Positions 26,805 to 35,397 are shown, counted from the first letter of the stretch. The stretch: 64,000 bases of DNA from Streptomyces sp. 3214.6 (GCF_900129855.1 NZ_LT670819.1:7812001-7876000); one strand, 5' to 3'. Numbers and translations are program-made. The notes: generated by a model not told the origin, from the letters alone.

Positions 26805-27262
26805 CCGGTCGGACCACGGACGGGGTGCGTAGGGGCCGACTGTAGCGTCCCGGCGCCCTCGGTGCCCCTGGGAGTGCCCAGAACTCTGCTCCGGGGGATC
26901 CGGAAGCCTGGTTCCGGGAGTACCCGGAACCGGGCGGTTGACTCGGCCGCGGGCACTCGGGGACAGGGCCGGGGGTGCGCGGCGGCCGTACGACCATGGT
27001 GTGCGCTACGGCCGTGCCACGCCATGGCGTACGCCACACCGCAACCGTCGCCCCTCGGCCGCGGCGGGTCCCACCCTGGGCCGTGGGCGGGTCCCACCTG
27101 GCGCGGAGAATCCTCAAGTTCCCTGCATTCACCGGCAGTTGACACCTGTCACAGATCTCCGGCGCTTGACGGTAAGCGCTGGCTATGGATTGGCTGTGAG
27201 TGATCGGCCGCTCGTGGGCCGACGCCAGAGCCGCCGCCGAGGAAACACGAGGAAGTCCCGCG
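26805..27262. other. Divergent intergenic region with two inverted repeats and promoter-like hexamers
   Basis: 458 bp between the DMT transporter and the TPR-like hypothetical. It contains a 9-bp perfect hairpin GGTTCCGGG-AGTA-CCCGGAACC (26910-26931), an inverted repeat GCGCTT-GACGGT-AAGCGC (27162-27179), and two TTGAC[A/G] hexamers (27139-27144 and 27166-27171) that could be -35 elements for the rightward gene. No credible coding region. Confidence 0.55.
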
Positions 27263-28183
27263 GTGCCCCTACCGACCTCCGACCCGGCCCTCGACGACAC
27301 CCGACTCGGCGCCGCCCGCACCGCGTTGGCCCAGGGCCGCAGACAGCCCGCCCGCTCCCTGCTCGCCCGCACCGGCGACGACTGGGACCGCCGCGCCCAT
27401 CGGGTCGTCGTCCTCGCCCTCGAACCGTATGCGGCCGCCTGGGCCCAGGAGTGGATGCTCGACGAACCCGAATGCGCCGACGCCGCCGTCCTGCTCGCCC
27501 TGGCCCGGGTCACCCGGGCGCTGCGCGGCAAGGAGGACGCAGCCGCCGCCCGGGTGGCCTGCCACCAGGCCGCCGCGCTCGCGCCCGCCGACCCCACCCC
27601 CTGGCTCGGCCTGCTCCGTCTGGAGCGCGACGCCGGGCCGCGGGCCGTCCGGATCTTCGAGGAGGTCCGCTCCCGGCACCGCGACCACCACCACGCCCAT
27701 CACCTGATGGTCGCCCGGTTCGCCGAGCGCCGCGCGGACGGCGGCCCGGACCCGCTGCACGAGGTCTACGACTTCGCCGCCTGGGCAGCCGAGCAGGCGC
27801 CCGCCGACTCCCCGCTGGCCATCCTCCCGGTCGTCGCCCACGCCGAGCGCTACCGCGTCCTGGCCGCGCACGGCTTCGCGCCCGCCGACCCCGCCGCCTC
27901 GGGGCACTGGCGGGACGGCTGGGCCCGGGACGTGATGAAGGCCGCCTTCGACTGGTGGCTGGAGTGGGAGCACGACGGCCGGGAGCACGACGGCCACCCC
28001 CGCCATCTGATCGACCTGAACTTCCTCGCCCACGCCAAGGTCTGCGAGGGCAGCGGCGCCGAGGCCGCCGCCCTCTTCCACCGCATCGGACGGCACGCCA
28101 CCCCCGAGCCCTGGTCCTACCCGCAGCGCGACCCGTACGCGGCCTTCCACGCGGCCCGCGCCGCCGCCGTCCGGGGCATCTGA
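27263..28183 (+). CDS. Conserved hypothetical protein, TPR-like alpha-solenoid
   Basis: 306 residues, no named family. Almost entirely helical and Ala-rich, with repeated helix pairs such as ADAAVLLALARVTRALRGKEDA and ADPTPWLGLLRLERDAGPRAV that read like degenerate tetratricopeptide repeats. Conserved-looking WDRRAHRVVVLALEPYAAAW and WSYPQRDPYAAFH segments recur in Streptomyces proteins I recall only as hypothetical. GTG 27263 has CGAGGAAG seven bases upstream; an in-phase GTG at 27200 lacks one. Cytoplasmic, monocistronic. Confidence 0.75.
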   Translation: MPLPTSDPALDDTRLGAARTALAQGRRQPARSLLARTGDDWDRRAHRVVVLALEPYAAAWAQEWMLDEPECADAAVLLALARVTRALRGKEDAAAARVACHQAAALAPADPTPWLGLLRLERDAGPRAVRIFEEVRSRHRDHHHAHHLMVARFAERRADGGPDPLHEVYDFAAWAAEQAPADSPLAILPVVAHAERYRVLAAHGFAPADPAASGHWRDGWARDVMKAAFDWWLEWEHDGREHDGHPRHLIDLNFLAHAKVCEGSGAEAAALFHRIGRHATPEPWSYPQRDPYAAFHAARAAAVRGI

Positions 28184-28268
28184 GAGCCCGGTAAGAAGTG
28201 ATGACGGAATTCTGACGGCCACCCTGGATCCCTGGCCCCGCGGGGCCCCCGAGTGCTCGAATGGAAAG

Positions 28269-29048
28269 GTGAACCCCGAACCATCCGGACCGGCCGAGCG
28301 CGCCGTACCGCCCGAGCCGTCCGGAGCCCCCGACACGCCCCGCGAGCGAGGCGCCCCCGTCGGCCGCCGCGTCTTCCTCGGCACCCTCGCCCTCGGCGCC
28401 GTGGGGGTCATCGCCGCGCCCCCGCTCCAGCGCGGCCTGGAGGCCTTCCTCGGCAGCGCCGCAGACAAGGACCCCACCGGTCTCACCGGCCTCCTCCCCA
28501 ACGGCGGCGGCTTCCGCTACTACTCGGTGACCTCCTCCGTCCCGCACAAGAACGCCACCGACTACCGGCTCACCGTCGACGGCCTGGTCGACCGCCCCAC
28601 CTCCTACACCCTGGCCGACCTCAAGGCCCTGCCGCAGACCCGGATGGTCAAGGACGTCCAGTGCGTCACCGGCTGGCGGGTCCCCGGCACCCCCTTCGAG
28701 GGCGTCCGGCTCTCCACCCTCCTCGACGCGGCCGGTGTGCAGGCCACCGCCGGCGCGATCCGCTTCACCTGCTTCGACGGCGCCTACACCGAGAGCCTCA
28801 CCCTGGCCCAGGCCCGCCGAGCCGACGTCCTCGTCGCGCTGCGCATGCAGGACAAGGACCTCGGCCACGACCACGGCGGCCCCGTCCGTCTCTACGTCGC
28901 ACCCATGTACTTCTACAAGTCCGCCAAATGGCTCTCCGGCATCACCGTCACCGAGAAGGTGAAGCCCGGCTACTGGGAGAACCGCGGCTACGACGTCGAC
29001 GCCTGGGTCGGCCGGTCGAACGGACGGGACGATGAGCCTACGAGCTGA
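28269..29048 (+). CDS. Molybdopterin-dependent oxidoreductase (sulfite oxidase/MsrP-like), Tat-exported
   Basis: 259 residues. A twin-arginine signal is likely: VGRRVFLGTLALGAVGVIAA around residues 31-50. The oxidoreductase molybdopterin-binding domain follows, with Cys132 in VKDVQCVTGWRVPGTPFEGV as the expected molybdenum ligand. Its length matches single-domain YedY/MsrP-like enzymes, not full sulfite oxidases with a dimerisation domain. The gene overlaps the cytochrome b gene by 17 bp, so the pair probably works as a periplasmic catalytic subunit plus membrane haem electron donor or acceptor. Start GTG 28269 has only a weak, close GGAAAG. Confidence 0.88.
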   Translation: MNPEPSGPAERAVPPEPSGAPDTPRERGAPVGRRVFLGTLALGAVGVIAAPPLQRGLEAFLGSAADKDPTGLTGLLPNGGGFRYYSVTSSVPHKNATDYRLTVDGLVDRPTSYTLADLKALPQTRMVKDVQCVTGWRVPGTPFEGVRLSTLLDAAGVQATAGAIRFTCFDGAYTESLTLAQARRADVLVALRMQDKDLGHDHGGPVRLYVAPMYFYKSAKWLSGITVTEKVKPGYWENRGYDVDAWVGRSNGRDDEPTS

Positions 29049-29655
29049 GGCGCCGCCCGCCGCCCCGAACGTCCGCCGCTTCACCCGCGCCGAGCGATGG
29101 GTGCACCGCACCACGGCCCTGCTGATGGGCGTGTGCGTGGTGACGGCCGCCTTCCTGTACATCCCCGAGTTCGCCCAGCTCGTGGGCCGCCGCGAGCTGG
29201 TGGTCCGCGTCCACGAGTGGGCGGGCCTCGCCCTGCCCGTGCCCGTCCTGGCGGGCCTCGCCTCCCGCGCCTTCCGCGCCGACCTCGGACACCTCAACCG
29301 CTTCGGCCCGCACGACCGCCGCTGGCTGAGCGCGGTCCTGCGCAGGGACAAACGGCGTGAGTCACGTCCGGCGGCCAAGTTCAACGCCGGGCAGAAGATC
29401 TACGCGGCCTGGATCGCCGGGGCGACCCTCGTGATGCTCGGCACGGGCCTGCTCATGTGGTTCACCCATCTCACCCCGATCATGTGGCGCACCAGCGCGA
29501 CCTTCGTTCACGACTGGCTGGCCCTGACCATCGGCGTCGTCCTGGGCGGCCACATCGGCATGGCCCTGGGCGACCCGGAGGCCCGCCGTGGCATGCGCAC
29601 CGGCTCGGTGAGCCGCACCTGGGCCGAACGGGAGCACCGCCTGTGGCGCCCGTAG
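29032..29655 (+). CDS. Cytochrome b/b6-type membrane subunit
   Basis: 207 residues with four hydrophobic helices (HRTTALLMGVCVVTAAFLYI, LALPVPVLAGLASRAF, YAAWIAGATLVMLGTGLLMW, WLALTIGVVLGGHIGMALG) and conserved histidines in VHRTTAL, VHEWAG, VHDWLAL and GGHIG suited to bis-haem ligation. It resembles the formate-dehydrogenase gamma / Ni-Fe hydrogenase cytochrome b group. It begins inside the molybdoenzyme gene and is its probable quinone-linked electron partner. Confidence 0.86.
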   Translation: MSLRAEAPPAAPNVRRFTRAERWVHRTTALLMGVCVVTAAFLYIPEFAQLVGRRELVVRVHEWAGLALPVPVLAGLASRAFRADLGHLNRFGPHDRRWLSAVLRRDKRRESRPAAKFNAGQKIYAAWIAGATLVMLGTGLLMWFTHLTPIMWRTSATFVHDWLALTIGVVLGGHIGMALGDPEARRGMRTGSVSRTWAEREHRLWRP

Positions 29656-29670
29656 GGCGAACCACGCCCT

Positions 29671-29721
29671 GGCCGACACTCCTCACGAGGAAGACATTCT
29701 CGACTCCCTCGTGGGTCGGCC
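29671..29721. terminator. Two-part bidirectional terminator hairpin
   Basis: GGCCGAC (29671-29677) pairs with GTCGGCC (29715-29721), and inside it CACGAGG (29684-29690) pairs with CCTCGTG (29707-29713). It separates the convergent cytochrome b and zinc dehydrogenase genes. Confidence 0.7.
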
Positions 29722-29739
29722 CCGCACGCGAGGTGACAC

Positions 29740-30762
29740 TCAGCCGCCGAAGTCCAGCAGCACCTTGCAGGAGCGGCCCCGGTCGGCGGCCAGCGCGAAC
29801 GCCGACTCCGCCTGCCATACCGGTACGACCGCGCTGACCAACCCGTCGAAGGCGGGCTCCGCCGCCAGCAGGGCCAGCGCGTCGTCGAACTCGGTGTCGA
29901 AGCGGAACGCCCCACGCAGCTCGATCTCCCGGCTGACCACCAGGTTCCCCGCGAACGGGCTCTGTCCCGGCGGCAGCATGCCCAGCTGCACCACGACCCC
30001 GCCGCGCCGCACCAGCCGCAGGCAGGTGTCGAGCCCGGCGGCCACCCCGGACGCCTCGACGGCCACCGCCACCTCCGCCGGCCACCCGGGATCCCCCGGA
30101 TCGTCGGCCCGTACGACGGTGTCGGCGCCGGCGGTCCGCGCGTACCCGAGGGCGGCGGGCAGCAGGTCGGTCACGGTCACCCGGGCCGCGCCGGCCGCCT
30201 TCGCCGCCGCGACCACCAGACAGCCGATGGGGCCCGCGCCGGTGACCAGGACGTGCCGGCCGGCCACCGGCCCGGCCCGCCGCACCGCGTGCAGTGCCAC
30301 CGAAAGCGGCTCGGCGAGCGCGGCCCGCCGCGCATCCAGCCCCGGCGGCAGGGCTCGCACCTGTTCGGCGGGGACGACGATCTCCGCCGCGAAACCGCCC
30401 TGGACGTGCGGCGTCCGGGCCGCACTGCCGAGATAGCGGGTGTCGCGGCAGACGTTGCGCCGCCCGTCCGCACACTCCGGGCACACCCCGCACGGAGTGG
30501 CGGGGTGCACGGCGACGGCCGTACCGGGAGGGGGACCTGACGGCCCCTTAGAGGTGAGGACCGTGCCCACCACCTCGTGCCCCAGCACCATCGGCTCCTT
30601 CAGCCGGAAGTCGCCGACCCCGCCGTGCCGCCAGTAGTGCAGGTCGGAGCCGCAGACCCCGCCGTAGCGGACGGCGACGAGCACCTCGCCCGGGCCGGGC
30701 ACCGGTGACGCCAACTCCTCGACGCGCAGGTCGCCCTGACCGTGGATCACACAACCCAGCAT
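29740..30762 (-). CDS. Zinc-dependent alcohol dehydrogenase, probable L-idonate 5-dehydrogenase
   Basis: 340 residues. It has the catalytic zinc site (CGSDLHYWRHG, then GHEVVG), the structural zinc lobe with four cysteines (CGVCPECADGRRNVC) and a Rossmann motif GAGPIGCLV. It is the last gene of the gluconate operon. L-idonate dehydrogenase makes 5-ketogluconate, which the neighbouring SDR would reduce to gluconate for the kinase, so this assignment is by context and family. ATG 30762 lies 10 bases after GAAGGGG; GTG 30771 is in phase but too close to that site. Confidence 0.82.
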   Translation of the reverse strand: MLGCVIHGQGDLRVEELASPVPGPGEVLVAVRYGGVCGSDLHYWRHGGVGDFRLKEPMVLGHEVVGTVLTSKGPSGPPPGTAVAVHPATPCGVCPECADGRRNVCRDTRYLGSAARTPHVQGGFAAEIVVPAEQVRALPPGLDARRAALAEPLSVALHAVRRAGPVAGRHVLVTGAGPIGCLVVAAAKAAGAARVTVTDLLPAALGYARTAGADTVVRADDPGDPGWPAEVAVAVEASGVAAGLDTCLRLVRRGGVVVQLGMLPPGQSPFAGNLVVSREIELRGAFRFDTEFDDALALLAAEPAFDGLVSAVVPVWQAESAFALAADRGRSCKVLLDFGG

Positions 30763-30777
30763 CCGTCTCACGCCCCT

Positions 30778-31539
30778 TCAGAGCACACTCGTCATACCGC
30801 CGTCCACGTACAGCACCTGCCCGCTGACGAAGTCCGCCGCGGGGGAGACGAGGAACAGCACCCCGCCCACCAGGTCCTCGGTGCGGCCCCACCGTCCGGC
30901 CGGGGTGCGGCGCCGCACCCAGGCGCTGAACTCCTCGTCCTGGACGAGGGGTTGGGTCAGCTCCGTCTCGATGTAGCCGGGGCCGAGACCGTTGACCTGG
31001 ACGCCGTGCGGCCCCCAGTCGGCGCACATGCCCTTGGTGAGCATCTTCAGCGCGCCCTTGGTGGCCGCGTAGGGCGCGATGCCGGGGCGGGCCACCTCGC
31101 TCTGCAGCGAGCAGATGTTGACGATCTTGCCGTGGCCGCGCTCCGTCATCCGGCGGGCCGCTTCCCGGCCGACCAGGAACGCGCTGGTGAGGTTGGTGTT
31201 CAGGATCCGGTGCCAGTCGGAGTCGGTGAACTCCAGGAGCGGGGCGCGCAGTTGCATGCCCGCGTTGTTGACCAGGATGTCGAGCGGGCCGACCCGGTCC
31301 TCGACGTCCGCCATTCCGGCGGCCACCGACGGCCCGTCGGTGACGTCGAAGGCGGCCACGTGGACCCGGTCGCCGGGCAGCTCGGCGGCGGCCCGCTCCA
31401 GGCGTCCGGCGTCGCGTCCGTTGAGGACCACCGTGCAGCCGGCCTCCGCCAGGCCCCGGGCCAGCGCGAGGCCGATGCCCCGGCTGGACCCGGTGACCAG
31501 GGCGGTCCGGCCGCTGATGTCGAACAGCGGGTGACTCAT
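30778..31539 (-). CDS. SDR, probable gluconate 5-dehydrogenase (IdnO-like)
   Basis: 253 residues. Cofactor motif TGSSRGIG, NNAG, and the catalytic Ser-Tyr-Lys (NICSLQSEVARPGIAPYAATKGA) are all present, with the C-terminal VSGQVLYVDGGM typical of classical SDRs. The IdnO group interconverts 5-ketogluconate and gluconate, which fits the flanking idonate-type dehydrogenase and the gluconate permease and kinase. ATG 31539 is preferred over GTG 31542 because GGGGGAC lies five bases upstream. It starts 10 bp after the gntP stop codon. Confidence 0.85.
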   Translation of the reverse strand: MSHPLFDISGRTALVTGSSRGIGLALARGLAEAGCTVVLNGRDAGRLERAAAELPGDRVHVAAFDVTDGPSVAAGMADVEDRVGPLDILVNNAGMQLRAPLLEFTDSDWHRILNTNLTSAFLVGREAARRMTERGHGKIVNICSLQSEVARPGIAPYAATKGALKMLTKGMCADWGPHGVQVNGLGPGYIETELTQPLVQDEEFSAWVRRRTPAGRWGRTEDLVGGVLFLVSPAADFVSGQVLYVDGGMTSVL

Positions 31540-31549
31540 CACCGTCCCC

Positions 31550-32947
31550 CTAGACGACGAGGGAGAGGAGCAGGACCAGGCCGCCCGCGACCACGGAGAT
31601 GATGGTCTCCATGACCGACCAGGTCTTGATGTTCTGGCCGACGCTGAGCCCGAAGTACTCCTTCACCAGCCAGAACCCGGCGTCGTTGACATGGCTGAAG
31701 AACAGCGAGCCGGCGCCGATGGCGAGGACGAGCAGGGCCGCGTGCGTCGTCGACATGTCGGCGGCGAGCGGCGCGACCAGGCCGGCCGCGGAGATCGTCG
31801 CCACCGTCGCCGAGCCGGTCGCCAGCCGGATCGCCACCGCGATCAGCCAGGCCAGCAGCAGGGCCGGGATCGACCAGTCCTTGGAGATGTCCAGGACCAT
31901 CTGGCCCACACCGGAGTCGATCAGCGTCTGCTTGAAGCCGCCGCCCGCGCCGACGATCAGCAGAATGCCCGCGATCGGCGCGAGGCCCTTCTCGACGAGC
32001 TGCGAGATCCGCTCCTTGCTGAAGCCCGCGGGCCGGCCCAGCGTGAAGATGCCGACCAGGACGGCAGCCAGCAGCGCGATCAGCGGCGAGCCGACGACGT
32101 CGAAGACGCGCTGCACGGTGTCCTCTTTGTCGTCCACGACGATGTCGACCAGCGCCTTGGACAGCATCAGCACGACGGGCAGGAGGATCGTGGCGAGCGT
32201 GGCTCCGAAGCCGGGCCGCTTCTGAAGGTCCTCCGACGGGCGCTGCGGGAGCATGCGCTCGGGGGCGGGGACGTCCACCCAGCGGGCGGCGACCCGGGAG
32301 AACAGCGGACCGGCGATGACGACCGTCGGGATGGCGACGAGCACACCGAGCGCCAGGGTGACGCCCAGGTTGGCGCCGACCGCGTCGATCGCGACCAGCG
32401 GGCCGGGGTGCGGCGGCACGAGACCGTGCATCACCGACAGACCGGCCAGCGCCGGGATGCCGATCCGCATCAGCGAGTAGTTGCCGCGCTTGGCGACCAT
32501 CAGCACGACCGGGATCAGCAGCACCACGCCGACCTCGAAGAACAGCGGCAGACCGATCACCGAGGCGATCAGCACCATCGCCCACGGCATCGAACGCCCG
32601 CCGGCCTTGGCGAGGATGGTGTCGACGATCTGGTCGGCGCCGCCGGAGTCCGCGAGCAGCTTGCCGAGGATCGCGCCCAGCGCGATCAGCACGCCCACAC
32701 CGGCGACCGTGGAGCCGAGCCCGGTGGTGAAGGAGGCGATGGCCTTGTCGAGCGGCGCCCCGGCGAACGCGCCCAGCGCGAGCGAGCCGATGGTCAGCGC
32801 CAGGAAGGCGTGAAGCTTGAACTTGGTGATGAGCAGGACGATCACGGCTATGCCCGCCAGGACGGCGATGCCCAGCTGCGCGTGGCCGGCCGAGGTGATG
32901 GGCTCGGCGGTGTCCGCTGCCAGCATCTCGACGCTGAGTCTGGTCAC
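31550..32947 (-). CDS. gntP: GntP-family gluconate:H+ symporter
   Basis: 465 residues, an integral membrane permease with about 12 hydrophobic helices. Recognisable GntP features include GLPLFFEVGVVLLIPVV, the PHPGPLVA loop and the C-terminal SHVNDAGFWLVKEYFGLSVGQ. It imports gluconate or a related aldonate across the cytoplasmic membrane. GTG 32947 has AAGGGAA upstream. It is the second gene in the operon, after gntK. Confidence 0.93.
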   Translation of the reverse strand: MTRLSVEMLAADTAEPITSAGHAQLGIAVLAGIAVIVLLITKFKLHAFLALTIGSLALGAFAGAPLDKAIASFTTGLGSTVAGVGVLIALGAILGKLLADSGGADQIVDTILAKAGGRSMPWAMVLIASVIGLPLFFEVGVVLLIPVVLMVAKRGNYSLMRIGIPALAGLSVMHGLVPPHPGPLVAIDAVGANLGVTLALGVLVAIPTVVIAGPLFSRVAARWVDVPAPERMLPQRPSEDLQKRPGFGATLATILLPVVLMLSKALVDIVVDDKEDTVQRVFDVVGSPLIALLAAVLVGIFTLGRPAGFSKERISQLVEKGLAPIAGILLIVGAGGGFKQTLIDSGVGQMVLDISKDWSIPALLLAWLIAVAIRLATGSATVATISAAGLVAPLAADMSTTHAALLVLAIGAGSLFFSHVNDAGFWLVKEYFGLSVGQNIKTWSVMETIISVVAGGLVLLLSLVV

Positions 32948-33029
32948 GGGGGTTCCCTTGCAGGTACGGGGATGAGGGAGGGGTGTTGCCTGGGGGGTGC
33001 GGGGTGGTGCGGGGTGGTGAGGGGGTTGG

Positions 33030-33551
33030 TTACCGGGGCCGGGCGTCGGGCAGCTCGTCGAGCGCCCTCGCGGCCCGGTCGGTGATCTCCTCGGGCGTGC
33101 CGCGGACGTCGACCGCGACGCCGTCCTCGTCCGCCTGGAGGGGCTGGAGCGTGGCGAACTGCGAATCCAGCAGCGCGGTCGGCATGAAGTGACCCTGCCG
33201 GTGCGCCATGCGGTCCTCGATCAGCGCGCGGCCGCCCGCCAGGTGCACGAAGACGACCCCGGGGGCGGCGGCCCTGAGCCGGTCGCGGTACGACCGCTTC
33301 AGCGCCGAGCAGCTGACCACCCCACCGAGCCCGGCCCGCCCGTCCGCCCAGGCGCCGATGGCGTCGAGCCACGGCCACCGGTCGTCGTCGTCGAGCGGGG
33401 TGCCGGCCGACATCTTGGCGATGTTGGCCGGTGGGTGGAAGTCGTCGCCCTCGGCATACGGAACGCCGAGCCGGGCGGCGAGCAGGGGACCGATGGTGGT
33501 CTTGCCCGTGCCGGCGACGCCCATCACCACGACGACGTGGGGGGTACGCAT
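33030..33551 (-). CDS. gntK: Gluconokinase
   Basis: 173 residues, the usual length of the P-loop gluconokinases. Walker A is GVAGTGKTT near residue 11, followed by the characteristic YAEGDDFHPPANIAKMSAGTPLDDDDRWPW substrate/nucleotide region, VSCSALKRSYRDRLR, and GHFMPTALLDSQ. It phosphorylates gluconate to 6-phosphogluconate for the pentose phosphate pathway. ATG 33551 has GAGG six bases upstream. First gene of the leftward operon gntK-gntP-SDR-dehydrogenase, divergent from the GntR-family regulator. Confidence 0.95.
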   Translation of the reverse strand: MRTPHVVVVMGVAGTGKTTIGPLLAARLGVPYAEGDDFHPPANIAKMSAGTPLDDDDRWPWLDAIGAWADGRAGLGGVVSCSALKRSYRDRLRAAAPGVVFVHLAGGRALIEDRMAHRQGHFMPTALLDSQFATLQPLQADEDGVAVDVRGTPEEITDRAARALDELPDARPR

Positions 33552-33647
33552 CTGTTGCCTCGCTGTCTTCCTCGACACCTGACGTCGTTGGACGCCGACG
33601 ACACTGAAACCGATTAGGTACGACGAATTCAAGAGGCCGTGACAAAT

Positions 33648-33658
33648 AAGTCTGACTT
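33648..33658. promoter_or_regulatory. Candidate GntR operator in the divergent gluconate promoter region
   Basis: AAGTC-T-GACTT is an 11-bp inverted repeat in the AT-richest part of the 141-bp gap between gntK and the regulator. It sits about 40 bp before the regulator start and about 100 bp before gntK. Single copy and short, so only a candidate. Confidence 0.4.
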
Positions 33659-33692
33659 TTTGGCTCCGTGATCTACCCCGTACTCTGAGTGC

Positions 33693-34394
33693 ATGACCAC
33701 TCCGGGCCGGGGTCTGCACGGCCAAGTACTCGACGCCCTGGGTCCCGCGATCACCGCGGGCGAATACCCGCCGGGCAGCGTCCTGCGCACCGACGAGCTG
33801 GCCCAGCGCTTCGACGTCTCCCGCTCGGTGATGCGCGAGGCGGTCCGCGTCCTGGAGTCCATGCACCTGGTCGAGTCCCGCCGCCGGGTGGGCGTGACGG
33901 TGCGGCCCAAGGTCGAGTGGAACGTCTACGACCCGCAGGTCATCCGCTGGCGCCTGGCCGGCGCCGACCGCCCGCACCAGCTGCGCTCGCTCACCGTCCT
34001 GCGCTCGGCGATCGAGCCGGTCGCGGCGGGGCTGGCGGCGAAGCACGCCACGGCGGAGCAGTGCGCCGAGCTGACCGAGTGCGCGCTCGGCATGGTGGCG
34101 AACTCACGCGGCCACAAGCTGGAGGGCTACCTGGTCCACGACATGGCCTTCCACCGAGTGATCCTGGCCGCCTCCGGCAACGAGATGTTCGCCCGCCTGG
34201 GCGACGTCGTCGCGGAGGTCCTGGCCGGCCGCACCCACCACGAGGTCATGTTCGAGGACCCCGACCCGGCCGCCGTCACCCTTCACGTCCAGGTCGCGGA
34301 GGCGGTCCGCGAGGGCGACGCGGCCCGCGCGGAGCACCTCACCCGCGAGATCACGGTCGGCGCCCTCCAGGAACTGGACATCCTGGCGCCGTGA
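33693..34394 (+). CDS. gntR: GntR/FadR-subfamily repressor of the gluconate operon
   Basis: 233 residues. An N-terminal winged helix (LRTDELAQRFDVSRSVMREA, then VLESMHLVESRRRVGVTV) is joined to an FCD ligand domain with metal-site histidines (VHDMAFHRVILAASGNEMF and later VTLHVQVAEAVREGDA). It is divergent from gntK; in S. coelicolor a similar protein (SCO1678, from memory) represses the gluconate operon. TACTCT at 33681-33686 is seven bases before the ATG and there is no strong ribosome binding site, so the message may be leaderless. The likely effector is gluconate or 6-phosphogluconate. Confidence 0.9.
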   Translation: MTTPGRGLHGQVLDALGPAITAGEYPPGSVLRTDELAQRFDVSRSVMREAVRVLESMHLVESRRRVGVTVRPKVEWNVYDPQVIRWRLAGADRPHQLRSLTVLRSAIEPVAAGLAAKHATAEQCAELTECALGMVANSRGHKLEGYLVHDMAFHRVILAASGNEMFARLGDVVAEVLAGRTHHEVMFEDPDPAAVTLHVQVAEAVREGDAARAEHLTREITVGALQELDILAP

Positions 34395-34415
34395 CACCGC
34401 CGTGACAGGGCGCCG

Positions 34416-34835
34416 TCAGGGCTGTTCGGGGAACTCCCCGTCCACGTACACCCACGCCCCGGCCACCCGCTCGAACCGGCTGCGCTCGTGCAGCGCACCG
34501 CCCCGGTAGGACGCCCGGAACTCCACCGTCCCGGTGGTGTGGAACGCGCTCCCGTCGGCCGTGGCGAGGATCTCCAGCCCCGTCCACCGCATCCCCGGAT
34601 CGAGCTCGAGCCGCTCCGGCCGCGTCCGGGGATGCCAGGTCCGCAGCAGATACCCCGCGTCCCCCTTCACGAACGCGCTGTACCGCGACCGCATGAGGGC
34701 CTCGGCGGTCGGCGCGGCTTCGGCGCCCGAGTGGTAGCGGCGGCAGCAGGCCTCGTACGGTCCGCCCAGGCCACAGGGGCAGGCGGTGGGTGCGGCGGAG
34801 GCCCGCTGTCGCGGCCGGGCGGTGCGTCGGGACAT
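34416..34835 (-). CDS. YchJ-family (UPF0225) protein with SEC-C zinc motif
   Basis: 139 residues. The N-terminal SEC-C-type motif CPCGLGGPYEACC is followed by YHSGAEAAPTAEALMRSRYSAFV and an NTF2-like C-terminal domain (TGTVEFRASY...ERSRFERVAGAWVYVDGE). Function unknown in this family; the cysteines probably hold zinc. ATG 34835 (MSRRTARPRQ) is my choice, with an in-phase ATG at 34844. It converges with gntR, 21 bp away. Confidence 0.85.
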   Translation of the reverse strand: MSRRTARPRQRASAAPTACPCGLGGPYEACCRRYHSGAEAAPTAEALMRSRYSAFVKGDAGYLLRTWHPRTRPERLELDPGMRWTGLEILATADGSAFHTTGTVEFRASYRGGALHERSRFERVAGAWVYVDGEFPEQP

Positions 34836-34939
34836 GGTCGCCATTGTGCCGGTCGAGGCACACCCCGGACCGGGCGGGGGACGGCGGGGCCTGCTGGACC
34901 TCGGCTAGGGGCCGGCGCCGGCGCAGGAGGGGGGCGACC

Positions 34940-35335
34940 TCCTCCAGGCCAGGGCCGGGTGATGATCTCCATGTTGTGGCCGTCCGGGTCGTCGAAGTAC
35001 GCGCCGCGACCGCCGAACAGGCGGTTGATCTGCCCGGGTTCGGTGTGCCTGGGGTCGGCGTAGTAGGTGACGCCGACCGCTTCCAGCCGGGCGATCATGG
35101 TGTCGAACTGCTCGTCGGGCACGAGGAACGCGTAGTGCTGCGACTGGATCGGCTCGTCACGCTTGTCGCAGTAGTCGAGCGTCACGCCGTTGCCGAGGTC
35201 GACGGGGAGGAACGGCCCGGTGATCCGCTGGGACGGGTCGCCGCGACGGGCGCCAGGCAGAAGGACTCGGAAACGGGGGCGGGGCTCTTGCCCGCCTCGC
35301 GCTCACGCCGAGGCCGGGAACCCCACTCGTGCATG
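34940..35335 (-). pseudogene. Decayed VOC (glyoxalase/bleomycin-resistance fold) gene
   Basis: The C-terminal half of a VOC protein is plain: GPFLPVDLGNGVTLDYCD, QHYAFLVPDEQFDTMIARLE, and GAYFDDPDGHNMEIITRP. In that frame the upstream codons become Arg/Pro-rich and lose the expected N-terminal beta-alpha unit; a weak resemblance to it (SESFCLAPV) appears in another frame, which suggests a frameshift near 35220-35260. The normal stop after ITRP is also missing: the frame runs on to 34667, 169 bp into the ychJ gene on the same strand. No start codon with a ribosome binding site is found. I read this as a pseudogene; a sequencing error could mimic it. Confidence 0.6.
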
Positions 35336-35397
35336 GCCCATGGCCGACCCGGCAGTCACCCGGCCGACTCCAGTGATCACCACGGGCCGCGGCAATG

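Noticed and set aside
34667..34939. Extension of the VOC frame into ychJ
   Set aside because: The extension is Pro/Arg-rich, lacks homology and overlaps ychJ coding sequence on the same strand in another frame.
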